Shown: piece by piece, positions 8,686-17,149 of the stretch
How the letters are laid out: each line of letters starts with the position of its first letter
How positions within the stretch are numbered: position 1 is the stretch's first letter
Source of the DNA: Verrucomicrobia bacterium ADurb.Bin070
GTDB lineage: Bacteria > Verrucomicrobiota > Kiritimatiellia > RFP12 > UBA1067
Direction: 5' to 3'
Assembly (NCBI GenBank): GCA_002071025.1
Contig: MWEJ01000004.1
Span: 1-46,915 of the forward strand
DNA length: 46,915 bases
The notes under the pieces: generated by a model
The model's input: only the letters and a program-made list of their open reading frames with translations
Told to the model about the DNA's origin: nothing
Databases searched by the model: none
Translations under genes and position numbers: made by a program

Positions 8686-10455
8686 TTATACGATCAGCGC
8701 CTCGTCGAGCTTGGCTTTGAGCTGCTCCAACGTGAGGCGTTCCTGCTGCATGGAGTCGCGGTCACGGACCGTCACCGTGTCGTCTTCGAGCGTCTGGAAG
8801 TCAATGGTCACGCACCACGGCGTGCCGATCTCGTCTTGGCGGCGGTAGCGGCGGCCGATCGCGCCGCTCTCGTCCCAGAACGCGGGATAGCGGCGGCGCA
8901 GGTGCTCGAAGATGCCGCGCGCCTTGTTGTAGACCTCGGGCTTGTTTTTGAGCAGCGGGAAGACGGCCACTTTGACCGGCGCGATACGCGGGCTGAAGTG
9001 CATCACGATGCGGGTGTCCTCTTTCCCCTTGTCGTCGGTCAGCTTCTGCTCCTCATAGGCGTTGCAGAGCAGCGCGAGCATCATGCGGTCTACGCCGGCA
9101 GAAGGTTCGATCACATGCGGCACGTATTTGCCTTCAAACAGTTTGGTCGTGAAGGCGCGTGCAGCGGCCTCGTCCTTGCCGCGCGCGCACCATTCGGACG
9201 CGACCTTGTCGGCGAACGCAGCCTTTGCGGCGTCGTCCAGTTTCGCGGCCGCGAGCTTGAGCGGCTCGTCGAAGACCTCCATGCTCTTTCCGCTGTGCTT
9301 CTGGTGCTGCGAGAGGTCGAAGTCCGAGCGCGCCGCGATGCCTTCCAGTTCCTGCACGCCGAAGGGGAAGCTGTACTCGATGTCGACGCAGGCGCGCGCG
9401 TAGTGGGCCAGCTCCTCGGGCTTCTGCCAGTACTCGACGAACGACGCCTGGGGCAGGCCGCACGCCACGATCCAGTCCTTGCGCCGCTCGACCCAGTATT
9501 TATGCCACACTTCCCAGCCCCACGAATCCTGCGGCACCGAGAGATCAGGCTTGTCGGCCATGGTGGTGACGCGCCCGCAGATCAGTTCGACCGCCTCGTC
9601 GGGACGGATGAAGAATTCCAGTTCCATCTGCTCGAATTCGCGTGAGCGGAAGGTGTAGTTACGCGGCGTGACTTCGTTGCGGAATGACTTGCCCATCTGC
9701 GCGATGCCGAAGGGCACCGCCATGCGGCTCGTGGCCAGCACGTTCTGGAACTGCGCGAAGATCGCCTGCGCGGTTTCCGGGCGCAGATAGGCGATGTTCG
9801 CCGGGTCATCGATCGGGCCGACCACCGTCTTGAACATCAGGTTGAACGGGCGCGGCTCGGTCAACTCGCCGCCGCAGTAGGGACAGGGGGCGACGGCGGG
9901 CTGCGGGGCCTTGGCATTGGCCAGCAACGTGTAGAGCGCCTGCACGGTGGCGTACGGCGCGGGGTCGGCCTTGAGCGTCTCGAAGGCGGCGGTCAGCGTG
10001 TCCGCGTCGAGCACGGCGGCCAGATTCGGCGCGAGGCCCTTGGCCTTGCCTTTACACCAGCCCGCGACTTTAGCGGCGTCCGCGCCGCCTTCCAGCAGCG
10101 CCAGCAGGCTCTGCCCGGTCTCGCCGTCGGCCAGGATGTCCCACACCTGGTCGGCACGCATCAGTTTCTTGCAGGCGCGGCAGGTGCACATCGGGTCAGA
10201 GAAGGTGTCGAGGTGGCCCGACGCCTTCCAGATCGCAGGGTGCATGATGATCGTGGCGTCGAGGCCGGCTACATCCTCGCGGTTGCGCACGGTCGTTTTC
10301 CACCAGTCTTCCTTGATGTTGCGCTTCATTTCGCAACCGAGCGGGCCGTAATCCCAAAAGCCGTTGATTCCGCCGTAAACTTCCGAGCTGTGGAAAATAA
10401 ACCCGCGACGTTTGCACAGCGACGCAATGACATCCAGACTGCTTGTATTCGACAT
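8686..10455 (-). CDS. glyQS: Glycyl-tRNA synthetase, single-chain class II type
   Basis: The product charges tRNA-Gly in the cytoplasm. The 589-residue chain begins with [18 protein letters not shown] and GFWDYGPLG, the class II motif region of the dimeric (alpha2) GlyRS. Later come [11 protein letters not shown], the motif [17 protein letters not shown] (motif 2), and [10 protein letters not shown] near the C-terminal core (motif 3), followed by an anticodon-binding domain with [11 protein letters not shown]. Zinc-type cysteines occur at CTCRACKKL and CPYCGG. The second ATG (10455) is chosen because an AAGGA lies six bases upstream of it, while the ATG at 10461 would leave no spacing. This is the archaeal/eukaryotic-like form and not the tetrameric glyQ/glyS pair. 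Confidence 0.95.
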   Translation of the reverse strand: MSNTSSLDVIASLCKRRGFIFHSSEVYGGINGFWDYGPLGCEMKRNIKEDWWKTTVRNREDVAGLDATIIMHPAIWKASGHLDTFSDPMCTCRACKKLMRADQVWDILADGETGQSLLALLEGGADAAKVAGWCKGKAKGLAPNLAAVLDADTLTAAFETLKADPAPYATVQALYTLLANAKAPQPAVAPCPYCGGELTEPRPFNLMFKTVVGPIDDPANIAYLRPETAQAIFAQFQNVLATSRMAVPFGIAQMGKSFRNEVTPRNYTFRSREFEQMELEFFIRPDEAVELICGRVTTMADKPDLSVPQDSWGWEVWHKYWVERRKDWIVACGLPQASFVEYWQKPEELAHYARACVDIEYSFPFGVQELEGIAARSDFDLSQHQKHSGKSMEVFDEPLKLAAAKLDDAAKAAFADKVASEWCARGKDEAAARAFTTKLFEGKYVPHVIEPSAGVDRMMLALLCNAYEEQKLTDDKGKEDTRIVMHFSPRIAPVKVAVFPLLKNKPEVYNKARGIFEHLRRRYPAFWDESGAIGRRYRRQDEIGTPWCVTIDFQTLEDDTVTVRDRDSMQQERLTLEQLKAKLDEALIV

Positions 10456-10534
10456 AACCATCCTTCACTTGCGAGACGCAAAAATGCGTACTAAAAAAAG
10501 ACTGTTATCTTCGCCCAAAAACGTGCTCTCGGCA

Positions 10535-10564
10535 AGTGAAATCCCCGACAGTGAAATCCCCGAC
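10535..10564. repeat. Tandem 15-bp duplication
   Basis: The unit AGTGAAATCCCCGAC occurs twice head to tail, followed by AGTCC. It lies in the gap between the start of glyQS and the end of the kinase-like gene. A nearby small palindrome, ACGCA-AAAA-TGCGT at 10476-10489, would fall in the glyQS leader. No clear promoter could be assigned in this gap. Confidence 0.75.
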
Positions 10565-10586
10565 AGTCCATTCGCGTCCATGCGCA

Positions 10587-11279
10587 TTACGCGCCGTCAT
10601 ATTTGCGGAGCAGCGCGGCTTCAAACTTCTTGAGCGGTCGCTGGCGCAACATGACGACCTTGTAGCCGCGGAAGCGCCACCATTTGCGGACACGCAGTTG
10701 CCAGAGCAGGATTTTCTCGCGCGGGGCGCCGAGCGACTCCGGAGCGAGCCGCGCCCAGTGCTTGTAGATGCCGGAGAGATCGAGCCGTTCCAGCACCTTT
10801 CGCAGGCGTGCCGGCAGGCGACAGGTGGCGACGGCCGACTGGAAATCGATTAGGATCGGTTTGCCGTCCGGCGTGACCAGGATGTTGTTGGCGTTACGCA
10901 GGTCAAGATGCACCACCTGCCGGCGGTGCATGTCCCTGACCTGCGTCTCCAGCCGTGCGAAAAATGTGGGTGGAAGTTCGCCCGGAGCGAAGGTTTTGAG
11001 CGCGCGGCTCGGGACAAAGCGCTGGGCCAGCGCGAAGCGGTCGAGGCGTCTTGTCGCCGCCGGCGTGTAGCCGCCCGTATCAACGCGCTGCAGAAACGCG
11101 CATTCGCGCCGCGTCATCCAGATGCCGAGCGTCCAGCGCAGAAGCAGGGGGCGGGTGCTGAAGTCTTTGACAAACCACTCGTCACCGGCCATGACGCGCC
11201 AACAGTCGGCATTACACCATCTGCCTTTGTGAATGCAGGTTTTGCTGTGCTTCGAAAAACTGTCGCGATCAAGTTTCAT
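10587..11279 (-). CDS. LPS-kinase/WaaP-RIO-like small protein kinase (230 aa)
   Basis: Residues in the centre carry a kinase catalytic loop, VVHLDLRNANNILV, and a metal-binding IDFQS in place of DFG, typical of the lipopolysaccharide kinase (InaA/WaaP/KdkA) and RIO-like branch. An upstream WFVKDF could supply the ATP-binding lysine. These enzymes phosphorylate heptose or Kdo sugars of LPS, but some act on proteins; the target is not known here. A basic, Trp-rich tail (LRVRKWWRFRGYKVV) may bind membrane. At 230 residues it is compact, with a short N-lobe. The frame stays open further upstream to 11963, but that part overlaps the opposite esterase gene and has no kinase-like features, so ATG 11279 is used; its ribosome site is weak. 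Confidence 0.68.
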   Translation of the reverse strand: MKLDRDSFSKHSKTCIHKGRWCNADCWRVMAGDEWFVKDFSTRPLLLRWTLGIWMTRRECAFLQRVDTGGYTPAATRRLDRFALAQRFVPSRALKTFAPGELPPTFFARLETQVRDMHRRQVVHLDLRNANNILVTPDGKPILIDFQSAVATCRLPARLRKVLERLDLSGIYKHWARLAPESLGAPREKILLWQLRVRKWWRFRGYKVVMLRQRPLKKFEAALLRKYDGA

Positions 11280-11366
11280 GCTTGGCGGAGACGGTGAACC
11301 GTTAGGATACGTCCCCTTTATACGATGTTCGCGAGGCTGTGTGCAAGCCCAGACGTCGCTTCTGGA

Positions 11367-11395
11367 TTGAGTTACTGAACCGGTTCGCGTACACT
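11367..11395 (+). promoter_or_regulatory. Predicted sigma-70-type promoter of the esterase gene
   Basis: TTGAGT at 11367-11372 and TACACT at 11390-11395 have a 17-base spacer. The start of transcription would be near 11402. The 181-base region between the kinase-like gene and this gene also contains a small stem-loop just downstream. Confidence 0.5.
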
Positions 11396-11402
11396 TCACC
11401 CT

Positions 11403-11422
11403 GCAATCCGCAAGCGGGTTGC
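11403..11422 (+). other. Small stem-loop at the predicted 5' end of the esterase mRNA
   Basis: GCAATCCG and CGGGTTGC pair over eight bases (one G-U) around a CAAG tetraloop. It lies almost exactly at the predicted transcript start and could stabilise the 5' end. Confidence 0.3.
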
Positions 11423-11460
11423 TGCGCGGCACGCAGGCAGCCGGAAAGAAAGGAACAGAG

Positions 11461-12318
11461 ATGAAGCGCAGGACGGGAGAGGCGGTGGTGGTGATGGCCG
11501 GATGCTTGGGACTCGTCTGGACGGCCTGTGCGCAGGCCGAGGGGGTGCCGATCTGGCCCGCCGGTAAAATTCCCTTGAAGACCAGCGACGCGGCGGAGCG
11601 CGTGACGCCGTCAAAAGACGATATCGTGCGGCTGACGGATGTCAACGAGCCGACGCTGACTGTGGCGCTCGCGCCGGATGCCGGACGGCCGGCGCCTGCA
11701 GTGATGATCTGTCCCGGCGGCGGATACGGCATTCTCGCCTGGAACCATGAGGGCACCGAGGTGGCCGCATGGCTGAACGCGCAGGGCATTTCCGCGTTTA
11801 TTCTCAAATACCGCGTGCCCAAGAACCGCGACGCCGCGTTTTGCGATGCCCAGCGCGCCCTCGGCCTGATCCGCGCGAAGGCCTCCGCGTACCGCGTGGA
11901 TCCCAAGCGGATCGGCATCATGGGGTTCTCGGCCGGCGCGCATCTCTCGGTACGAGTCAGCACGGATTTTTCGAAGCGCTTCTACACGCCGGTCGATGAG
12001 GACGACGCGGTGTCGTGCCGCCCTGATTTCGCGCTTATCATCTACCCGGCCTACCTCTATCGCGACGGGTTCACGCTGGTTCCGGAACTGCCGGTTACGG
12101 CTCAGACGCCGCCGACCTTTCTGCTTCAGGCCGAGGATGACAAGCCGCATGTCGACAGCAGTTTGGCCTATTTCATTGCGCTCAAAGCCGCAGGTGTGCC
12201 GGCCGAAATGCATCTTTTTCCGGATGGCGGCCACGGGTATGGCCTGCGCAAGAAACAGAAGAGCACCGATGTCTGGCCTGACCTTGCGACCGCGTGGCTC
12301 CGACGCGTGACGCAATGA
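11461..12318 (+). CDS. Secreted alpha/beta hydrolase, acetyl-esterase type (285 aa)
   Basis: A signal peptide ends around AQA near residue 21; a WTAC sequence is a marginal lipobox. The mature part is a compact alpha/beta hydrolase: CPGGGYGIL as oxyanion loop, the nucleophile elbow GFSAG, an acid in the AEDDKPH segment and the catalytic His in GGHGYGL. This layout is that of the endo-xylanase-associated esterases, which remove acetyl groups from hemicellulose; other ester substrates are possible. AAAGGA lies seven to twelve bases before ATG 11461, which excludes the upstream TTG extension. The following genes include a ThuA protein and a Gfo/Idh/MocA enzyme, in line with a carbohydrate role. 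Confidence 0.83.
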   Translation: MKRRTGEAVVVMAGCLGLVWTACAQAEGVPIWPAGKIPLKTSDAAERVTPSKDDIVRLTDVNEPTLTVALAPDAGRPAPAVMICPGGGYGILAWNHEGTEVAAWLNAQGISAFILKYRVPKNRDAAFCDAQRALGLIRAKASAYRVDPKRIGIMGFSAGAHLSVRVSTDFSKRFYTPVDEDDAVSCRPDFALIIYPAYLYRDGFTLVPELPVTAQTPPTFLLQAEDDKPHVDSSLAYFIALKAAGVPAEMHLFPDGGHGYGLRKKQKSTDVWPDLATAWLRRVTQ

Positions 12319-12404
12319 CATGCCCGCTCTGCGGCTGGCGCGAATGATCGAAGGGGATGACTCTCAACACTCAAGTTATCGTTATGGACAGGACAGAAAC
12401 CAGC

Positions 12405-12650
12405 ATGGATCAACAAGAACCCATTGAACGGAACCTCGGTGAGCAGCCCATCGCGCGCGTGATGGCGGACGCAGGAATCAAGCCGCACGATCTTGTGGCG
12501 GCATCGACGGTGCCGATGACACACAAGATGGTCGCCCGCGCCTGCAAGGGACGCCGGTTGACCCTCAACACGCAAACCATCGTGCTGAAGGCCCTGCAGG
12601 CCGCAACGGGCAAGTCTTTCACGTTGGACGAGCTCTTTACGTACCGCTGA
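12405..12650 (+). CDS. Small helix-rich conserved protein, possibly DNA-binding (81 aa)
   Basis: The product has a helix-turn-helix-like rhythm: ARVMADAGIKPHDLVAAS, then HKMVARACKGRRL, then TQTIVLKALQAATG and a final LDELFTY. This is reminiscent of a shortened XRE-type fold, with a basic putative recognition helix, but no family is assigned with certainty. In-frame ATGs at 12357, 12384 and 12405 compete. The first has AAGGGG directly touching it, too close to serve as a ribosome site; 12405 is taken because the protein-like pattern begins just after it. It lies in line with the esterase before and the ThuA gene after it, about 40 bases from the latter. Confidence 0.6.
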   Translation: MDQQEPIERNLGEQPIARVMADAGIKPHDLVAASTVPMTHKMVARACKGRRLTLNTQTIVLKALQAATGKSFTLDELFTYR

Positions 12651-12688
12651 ACGGGCGGACTTTCATTCATTCAGTCAGGGGGAACGAC

Positions 12689-15600
12689 ATGGGATATTCC
12701 GCGAGTTTTCGCAGCAGCGTGCTCGGGCTCTGCATCGCCGGCGCGGCGTCAGCCGCGTGGCCTCAAACACTCCAGCCTGTGCCGCAGGCCGATGTGGCGC
12801 AACTGGTCGAGCGGATTCACGCCTGGGACGCCGCACGGCCGGCCCGCCCGCGGCGCGTGCTGGTCTTCTGGCGCTGCGAGGGGTTTGTGCACGGCAAGGC
12901 GCTGGAGTACGGGAACGAGACATTCAAGCTCGCGGGCAAAGCGTTCGCGGCGGATTTGTCGAATGACTACGCGGTCTTCGCGCCGGAGAATTTGGCGAAG
13001 TATGACGCGGTCGTTCTCAACAACACCACGGCGCTCGACACCCGCGAACATCCCTTTATCGAGCCCGCTCTGATCGACTACGTTCAGGCCGGCAAGGGCT
13101 TGGCGGTGATCCATGCGGGCGCCGACAATTTCTACAAAGCCGAGCGGGCGGCCGAGATGGTCGGCGGCCGCTTCTGGGGCCACCCGTGGGGCAGCGGCGG
13201 GACCTGGTCCTTCAAGCTGGATGAGCCGGGGCATCCCCTGAACCGCGCGTTCGGCGGCAAGGGGATCTCGTTCGGAGACGAGATCTATCAGCAGCAGTCG
13301 CCCTTCTACAACCGCGCGAAGCTGCGCGTGCTGGTCTCGCTTGACCTGTCGGATGCCGCGACCGCCGCCGCGAATGGCCAACGCCGTGCGGATAAGGATT
13401 ACGCCGTTTCTTGGATCCGCCCCTATGGCAAAGGCCGCGTCTTCTATACCTCCTTCGGCCATGATCAGCGCGCCTTTCTCGACAAGGCGGTGGTCGTCCA
13501 CATTCTGGACGGCATCCAGTACGCGATCGGCGACCTCAAGGCGGATGACGCGCCGGGAGGGCTTTCTGAGTCCGACCTCGCCCGCGTGCGCGGTGCCTCC
13601 GACGAGCATGCGAACGAGGTCTTTGCGTTTCTTCAAGACACTGTGGCGCACACGTACCACGCGCGCACGGCGTCGGCCAACCGCGCCAAACTGGAGGCGT
13701 TGCTCAAGGATCCGACGACTTCGACGCACGGCAAGCGCGTGATTCTGCGCATCATGCTGAGCATGGGCGCACCTGCGGATTTAGATCCGGTCGCGGCCTG
13801 TCTGTTGCCGCCGGAGACTCGCGACTGGGCCGCGGCGCTGTTGGCCGGCACGCCCGGCAACGCGGCGGCGCAGAGCCTGGCGCGGGCGTTGCAGAACCCC
13901 GATCCCGCGCTGCGCCTGACCGTGTTGAACGCGCTGGCGATCCGGCGCGACGCCGCAGCGGTCGCGCCGCTCGCCGCGGACCGCGACCCGGCTGTGGCTG
14001 CCGCAGCGTTCGCCGCGCTGGGCCGGATCGGCGACGAAGAGGCGCTGAAGACGCTGGTGAAACCGGCCGCTGCCGCGCATGAACCGGCCCGGCTCAGGGC
14101 GCTTGCCGCCTGCCTTGGCACGCTGGGCGACCAGGGACAGGCCCGCGCGGCGGTGCGAGCGGCCAAGCCGATCTTCACTGAATCGTCGCATCCTGGTGCG
14201 GTGCGGGCGGCCGCCGCGCGCGTATTGCTGTTGGCCGACAGACGTTTCTTTGAGTTCGGCATGAAAGACGTGTCACCCTTGGTGCGCCAGACGGTCATCC
14301 GCGCGGCGGACGACGTACCGGTCAATGTTCTGGCTGACGCGCTCAAGACCGCCGCGCCGTCCGAGCAGGCCATGCTGGCGGCCAAGCTGGCGTCGCGGGG
14401 CGACGCGGCGGCGGCGGACGCCGTGGCCGCGCTGCTCGCCAGCGATCAGGATGCGGTGGCGGTCGCGGCGTTGCAGGCGTTGACGCGATTGGGCACGGGA
14501 CGCCATGTGTCTGCGATTGCGGCGCTGATCGGGCACGAGGGGGCGGTCGGGCGCAGTGCGGTCGAAACGCTGCAGGACATGCGGGCGAAGGATGCGGGGG
14601 CGGCGCTGTTCGCACTGGCTGAACGCGAACCCGACCGTCAGGCCAAACTCTTGCCTGTGCTGGGCGAGCGGATGGAGTCGGCTCTGCTGCCGAGGTTCGC
14701 CCCGTTTGTGACCTCTGACCGCGCGGAGGTGCGGCGCGAGGCGTGGAAGGCGTTGGGCAAGGCGGCGGATGAACGGAACTGCGGCACGTTGCTGGCTTGG
14801 CTGCCGCAGATCCGCGAGGAGGAGTTGAATCAGGCAGAGGCCGCCGTACGGGCCGCTGCCAAGAATCTTGAACCGGCCGCGCGCACATCGTCCTTTGTTG
14901 CGGCGTGGGGCAAGTCGGGGCCCGTTGCTAAGCGCGCGCTCGCCTCGTTAATGACCGGTTACAGCGATCCGGCGTTCCTGGCGCCCCTCACGGGTGCACT
15001 GGCCGCTCCTGAGGCGTCTGTGCGCGAGACAGCGTTGCGCCAACTGGGTGAATGGCCGTCGATGGAGCCGTTCGCGGCTTTGAAGGCGGCAGTCGCCGCG
15101 CAGGGCGACGCGGCTCTCAAGCAGGTCGCACTGCGGTCGGCGCTCAAACTGGCCGCCGCGCAGGGCGGGGCGGGCGCGCGCGACCGTTTTGTCGAGCTGT
15201 TCAAGGTGGCTCCGGATGACAAGGGTCGTCACAGCGTGGCGGACGCGGTGTTCCGGCGCGACGGCATCGACCTGTTTCCGCTGCTTCGCGGACTGTTTGA
15301 CGATGCGGCGTGCGGCGGCGCGGCCAAAGCCCTGTACCGTCGGTTTTACGACGAGAAGCTGAAGCAGCAGGCGGCGCAGCCTCTGCGCGAAATCGCGCCG
15401 GGCAAGTGGAAGGCGAATGCGTCGCATGCCGGCCGTGACGCAGCACGCGCGTTTGACCGTAAGCCCGAGACGCGCTGGTCCTCCAACCGCGGGTCGGAGA
15501 AGGGCATGTGGTTTACGCTGGACTTGGGAGAAAGCGTCTTCGTTTCGGAGGTCGTGCTCGACACCGAGCGCTCCGGTAACGACACGCCGAACGGCTATGA

Positions 15601-15832
15601 GGTCTTTGTTTCGGCCGACGGCAAGGCGTGGACCGGACCGGTGGCGAAAGGGGACGGCAACCACAGCAAGAAGACGGTGATTCCGCTCTCTGTGCAGACG
15701 AGCCATCTGAAGATCGTGACGACCGGCGGCCGCGGCGGGCTGCATTGGTCGATTCACGAGATCACGGTCAAGGCAGGGCTTGACCAGAAGAAAGTGGATG
15801 AGATCCGCGCCGTTGCGGATGCGATCCGGTAA
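12689..15832 (+). CDS. Secreted ThuA-like protein with HEAT repeats and F5/8-type C domain (1047 aa)
   Basis: GGGGGA stands six bases before ATG 12689 and a signal peptide ends near AAWPQ. Residues about 50-275 are a ThuA (trehalose-utilisation-like, glutamine-amidotransferase-fold) domain with VLVFWRCEGFVHGKAL, NNTTALDT, GLAVIHAG, GGRFWGHPW and GKGRVFYTSFGHD. From about 300 to 900 there is a long alanine-rich series of HEAT-type helical pairs, for example VRREAWKALGKAAD. The end, about 935-1025, is a discoidin/F5-8C carbohydrate-binding sandwich with RDAARAFDRKPETRWSS and MWFTLDLG. PVC bacteria have many such proteins beside sugar oxidoreductases; the exact reaction of ThuA domains is poorly defined. 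The context and discoidin domain suggest work on polysaccharide at the cell surface or periplasm. Confidence 0.85.
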   Translation: MGYSASFRSSVLGLCIAGAASAAWPQTLQPVPQADVAQLVERIHAWDAARPARPRRVLVFWRCEGFVHGKALEYGNETFKLAGKAFAADLSNDYAVFAPENLAKYDAVVLNNTTALDTREHPFIEPALIDYVQAGKGLAVIHAGADNFYKAERAAEMVGGRFWGHPWGSGGTWSFKLDEPGHPLNRAFGGKGISFGDEIYQQQSPFYNRAKLRVLVSLDLSDAATAAANGQRRADKDYAVSWIRPYGKGRVFYTSFGHDQRAFLDKAVVVHILDGIQYAIGDLKADDAPGGLSESDLARVRGASDEHANEVFAFLQDTVAHTYHARTASANRAKLEALLKDPTTSTHGKRVILRIMLSMGAPADLDPVAACLLPPETRDWAAALLAGTPGNAAAQSLARALQNPDPALRLTVLNALAIRRDAAAVAPLAADRDPAVAAAAFAALGRIGDEEALKTLVKPAAAAHEPARLRALAACLGTLGDQGQARAAVRAAKPIFTESSHPGAVRAAAARVLLLADRRFFEFGMKDVSPLVRQTVIRAADDVPVNVLADALKTAAPSEQAMLAAKLASRGDAAAADAVAALLASDQDAVAVAALQALTRLGTGRHVSAIAALIGHEGAVGRSAVETLQDMRAKDAGAALFALAEREPDRQAKLLPVLGERMESALLPRFAPFVTSDRAEVRREAWKALGKAADERNCGTLLAWLPQIREEELNQAEAAVRAAAKNLEPAARTSSFVAAWGKSGPVAKRALASLMTGYSDPAFLAPLTGALAAPEASVRETALRQLGEWPSMEPFAALKAAVAAQGDAALKQVALRSALKLAAAQGGAGARDRFVELFKVAPDDKGRHSVADAVFRRDGIDLFPLLRGLFDDAACGGAAKALYRRFYDEKLKQQAAQPLREIAPGKWKANASHAGRDAARAFDRKPETRWSSNRGSEKGMWFTLDLGESVFVSEVVLDTERSGNDTPNGYEVFVSADGKAWTGPVAKGDGNHSKKTVIPLSVQTSHLKIVTTGGRGGLHWSIHEITVKAGLDQKKVDEIRAVADAIR

Positions 15833-15874
15833 ACGCCAGCCCTTCCGTTTAACCCTTTTGTGCGAGAGACAAAC

Positions 15875-17149
15875 ATGAACCTGTCACGCAGAACCTTTCT
15901 CCGCGGCTCGGCCGCGACCGCCTCGGCCGCTCTTTTCAACATTGTTCCCGCGCGCGTGCTCGGCCAGAACGCGCCCAGCAACCGCATTGCCATGGCGATG
16001 ATCGGTGTCGGCGGCATGGGGCGCGGCAACATGGGCTCGTTCCTCGACATTGAGGATGTGGCCGTGCGCATCGTGTGCGACGTCAACACCAAGAAGATGG
16101 AGGACGCCAAGCGCAGCGTCGATGAGCGTTACAAAAATGCGGACTGCCTGATGATCAAGGATTTTCGCGACGTGTGTGCGCGCGCTGACATTGATGCGGT
16201 GATGATCGCCACGCCGGACCATTGGCATGCGTTCATCGGGACGTTTGCGGCTCGCCACGGCAAAGACATCTATGGCGAAAAACCGTTCACGCACGATCTG
16301 TTGGAGGGGCGTGCGCTGGTCAATGCCGTCCGGCAGCACGGACGGGTCTGGCAGACCGGGAGCTGGCAGCGGTCGTCCGGCGAGATGCGCCGCGCGGTCG
16401 AGCTGGTGCGCAACGGACGCCTCGGCCGGATCAGCCGCGTGGAGGTGGGGCTGCCCTCGGGCGGCCGTGGACGTCCGGCCGACGCTGCCGCGCAGGTGCC
16501 GCCGGAACTGGACTGGAATTTCTGGCTGGGACCGGCGCCGTTCCGTCCGTTCCAAGGCGTGTATGACTGGGACTGGCGCTGGGTGCTTGAATGGGGCGGC
16601 GGCCAGATGATGGACTGGATCGGGCACCATGCCGACATCGCGCAGTGGGGGCTTGGCCGTGACGCCACCGGCCCGGTTTCGTTTGAAGGGTATGCGCCGT
16701 TCGAGCCGGACGGCATCTACGACTCGCCCAAGACCTACCGCTACACGTGCCGGTATGCCGACGGTGTCGAGCTGACGGTGGCCGACAGTTCGCAGGTCAA
16801 GAGCGGCACGACCTGGTACGGCGAGAACGGGGCGTGGATCTGGGTGGACCGCGGCCGCTACGACGCCTCGTCGCCGGCGCTCCGCGACAGCAAGATCGAG
16901 GCGGGCGAATTGCGCTTACGCAGCCCCGGGCATCAGCGTGATTTCGTCGCCTGCGTGAAGAACCGCGATACCACGCTGACGCCGGCCGAGGTCGCGCACC
17001 GTTCGGCCAGCATCGGGCATCTCGGCCAGATCGCGATGCTGACCGGGCGCACGATCGCGTGGAATCCCGCGACTGAACAGATTCTCAACGATCCTGCGGC
17101 GGCGGCCCTGCTGGGGCGTACGCCGCGCAGCCCTTGGTCGCTGAGCTGA
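15875..17149 (+). CDS. Tat-exported Gfo/Idh/MocA family oxidoreductase (424 aa)
   Basis: The N-terminus is a twin-arginine signal (SRRTFLRG then an alanine-rich core ending at VLGQ). A Rossmann start follows, IGVGGMGRGNMG, then MIATPDHWHA and the family motif GEKPFTH, whose lysine is the usual catalytic residue. The C-terminal alpha/beta domain contains GHHADIAQWGLG. These enzymes oxidise or epimerise sugars with NAD(P); Tat export of a folded protein with bound cofactor is typical of PVC and glycosidase-like members. ATG 15875 begins the Tat signal directly; a GTG at 15860 would put five extra residues in front. The stop abuts the stop of the convergent EEP gene with no gap. Confidence 0.9.
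   Translation: MNLSRRTFLRGSAATASAALFNIVPARVLGQNAPSNRIAMAMIGVGGMGRGNMGSFLDIEDVAVRIVCDVNTKKMEDAKRSVDERYKNADCLMIKDFRDVCARADIDAVMIATPDHWHAFIGTFAARHGKDIYGEKPFTHDLLEGRALVNAVRQHGRVWQTGSWQRSSGEMRRAVELVRNGRLGRISRVEVGLPSGGRGRPADAAAQVPPELDWNFWLGPAPFRPFQGVYDWDWRWVLEWGGGQMMDWIGHHADIAQWGLGRDATGPVSFEGYAPFEPDGIYDSPKTYRYTCRYADGVELTVADSSQVKSGTTWYGENGAWIWVDRGRYDASSPALRDSKIEAGELRLRSPGHQRDFVACVKNRDTTLTPAEVAHRSASIGHLGQIAMLTGRTIAWNPATEQILNDPAAAALLGRTPRSPWSLS

Noticed and set aside
10476-10500. T-box riboswitch or terminator before glyQS
   Set aside because: Only a 5-bp stem with an A-loop is seen, without a specifier loop or antiterminator motif.
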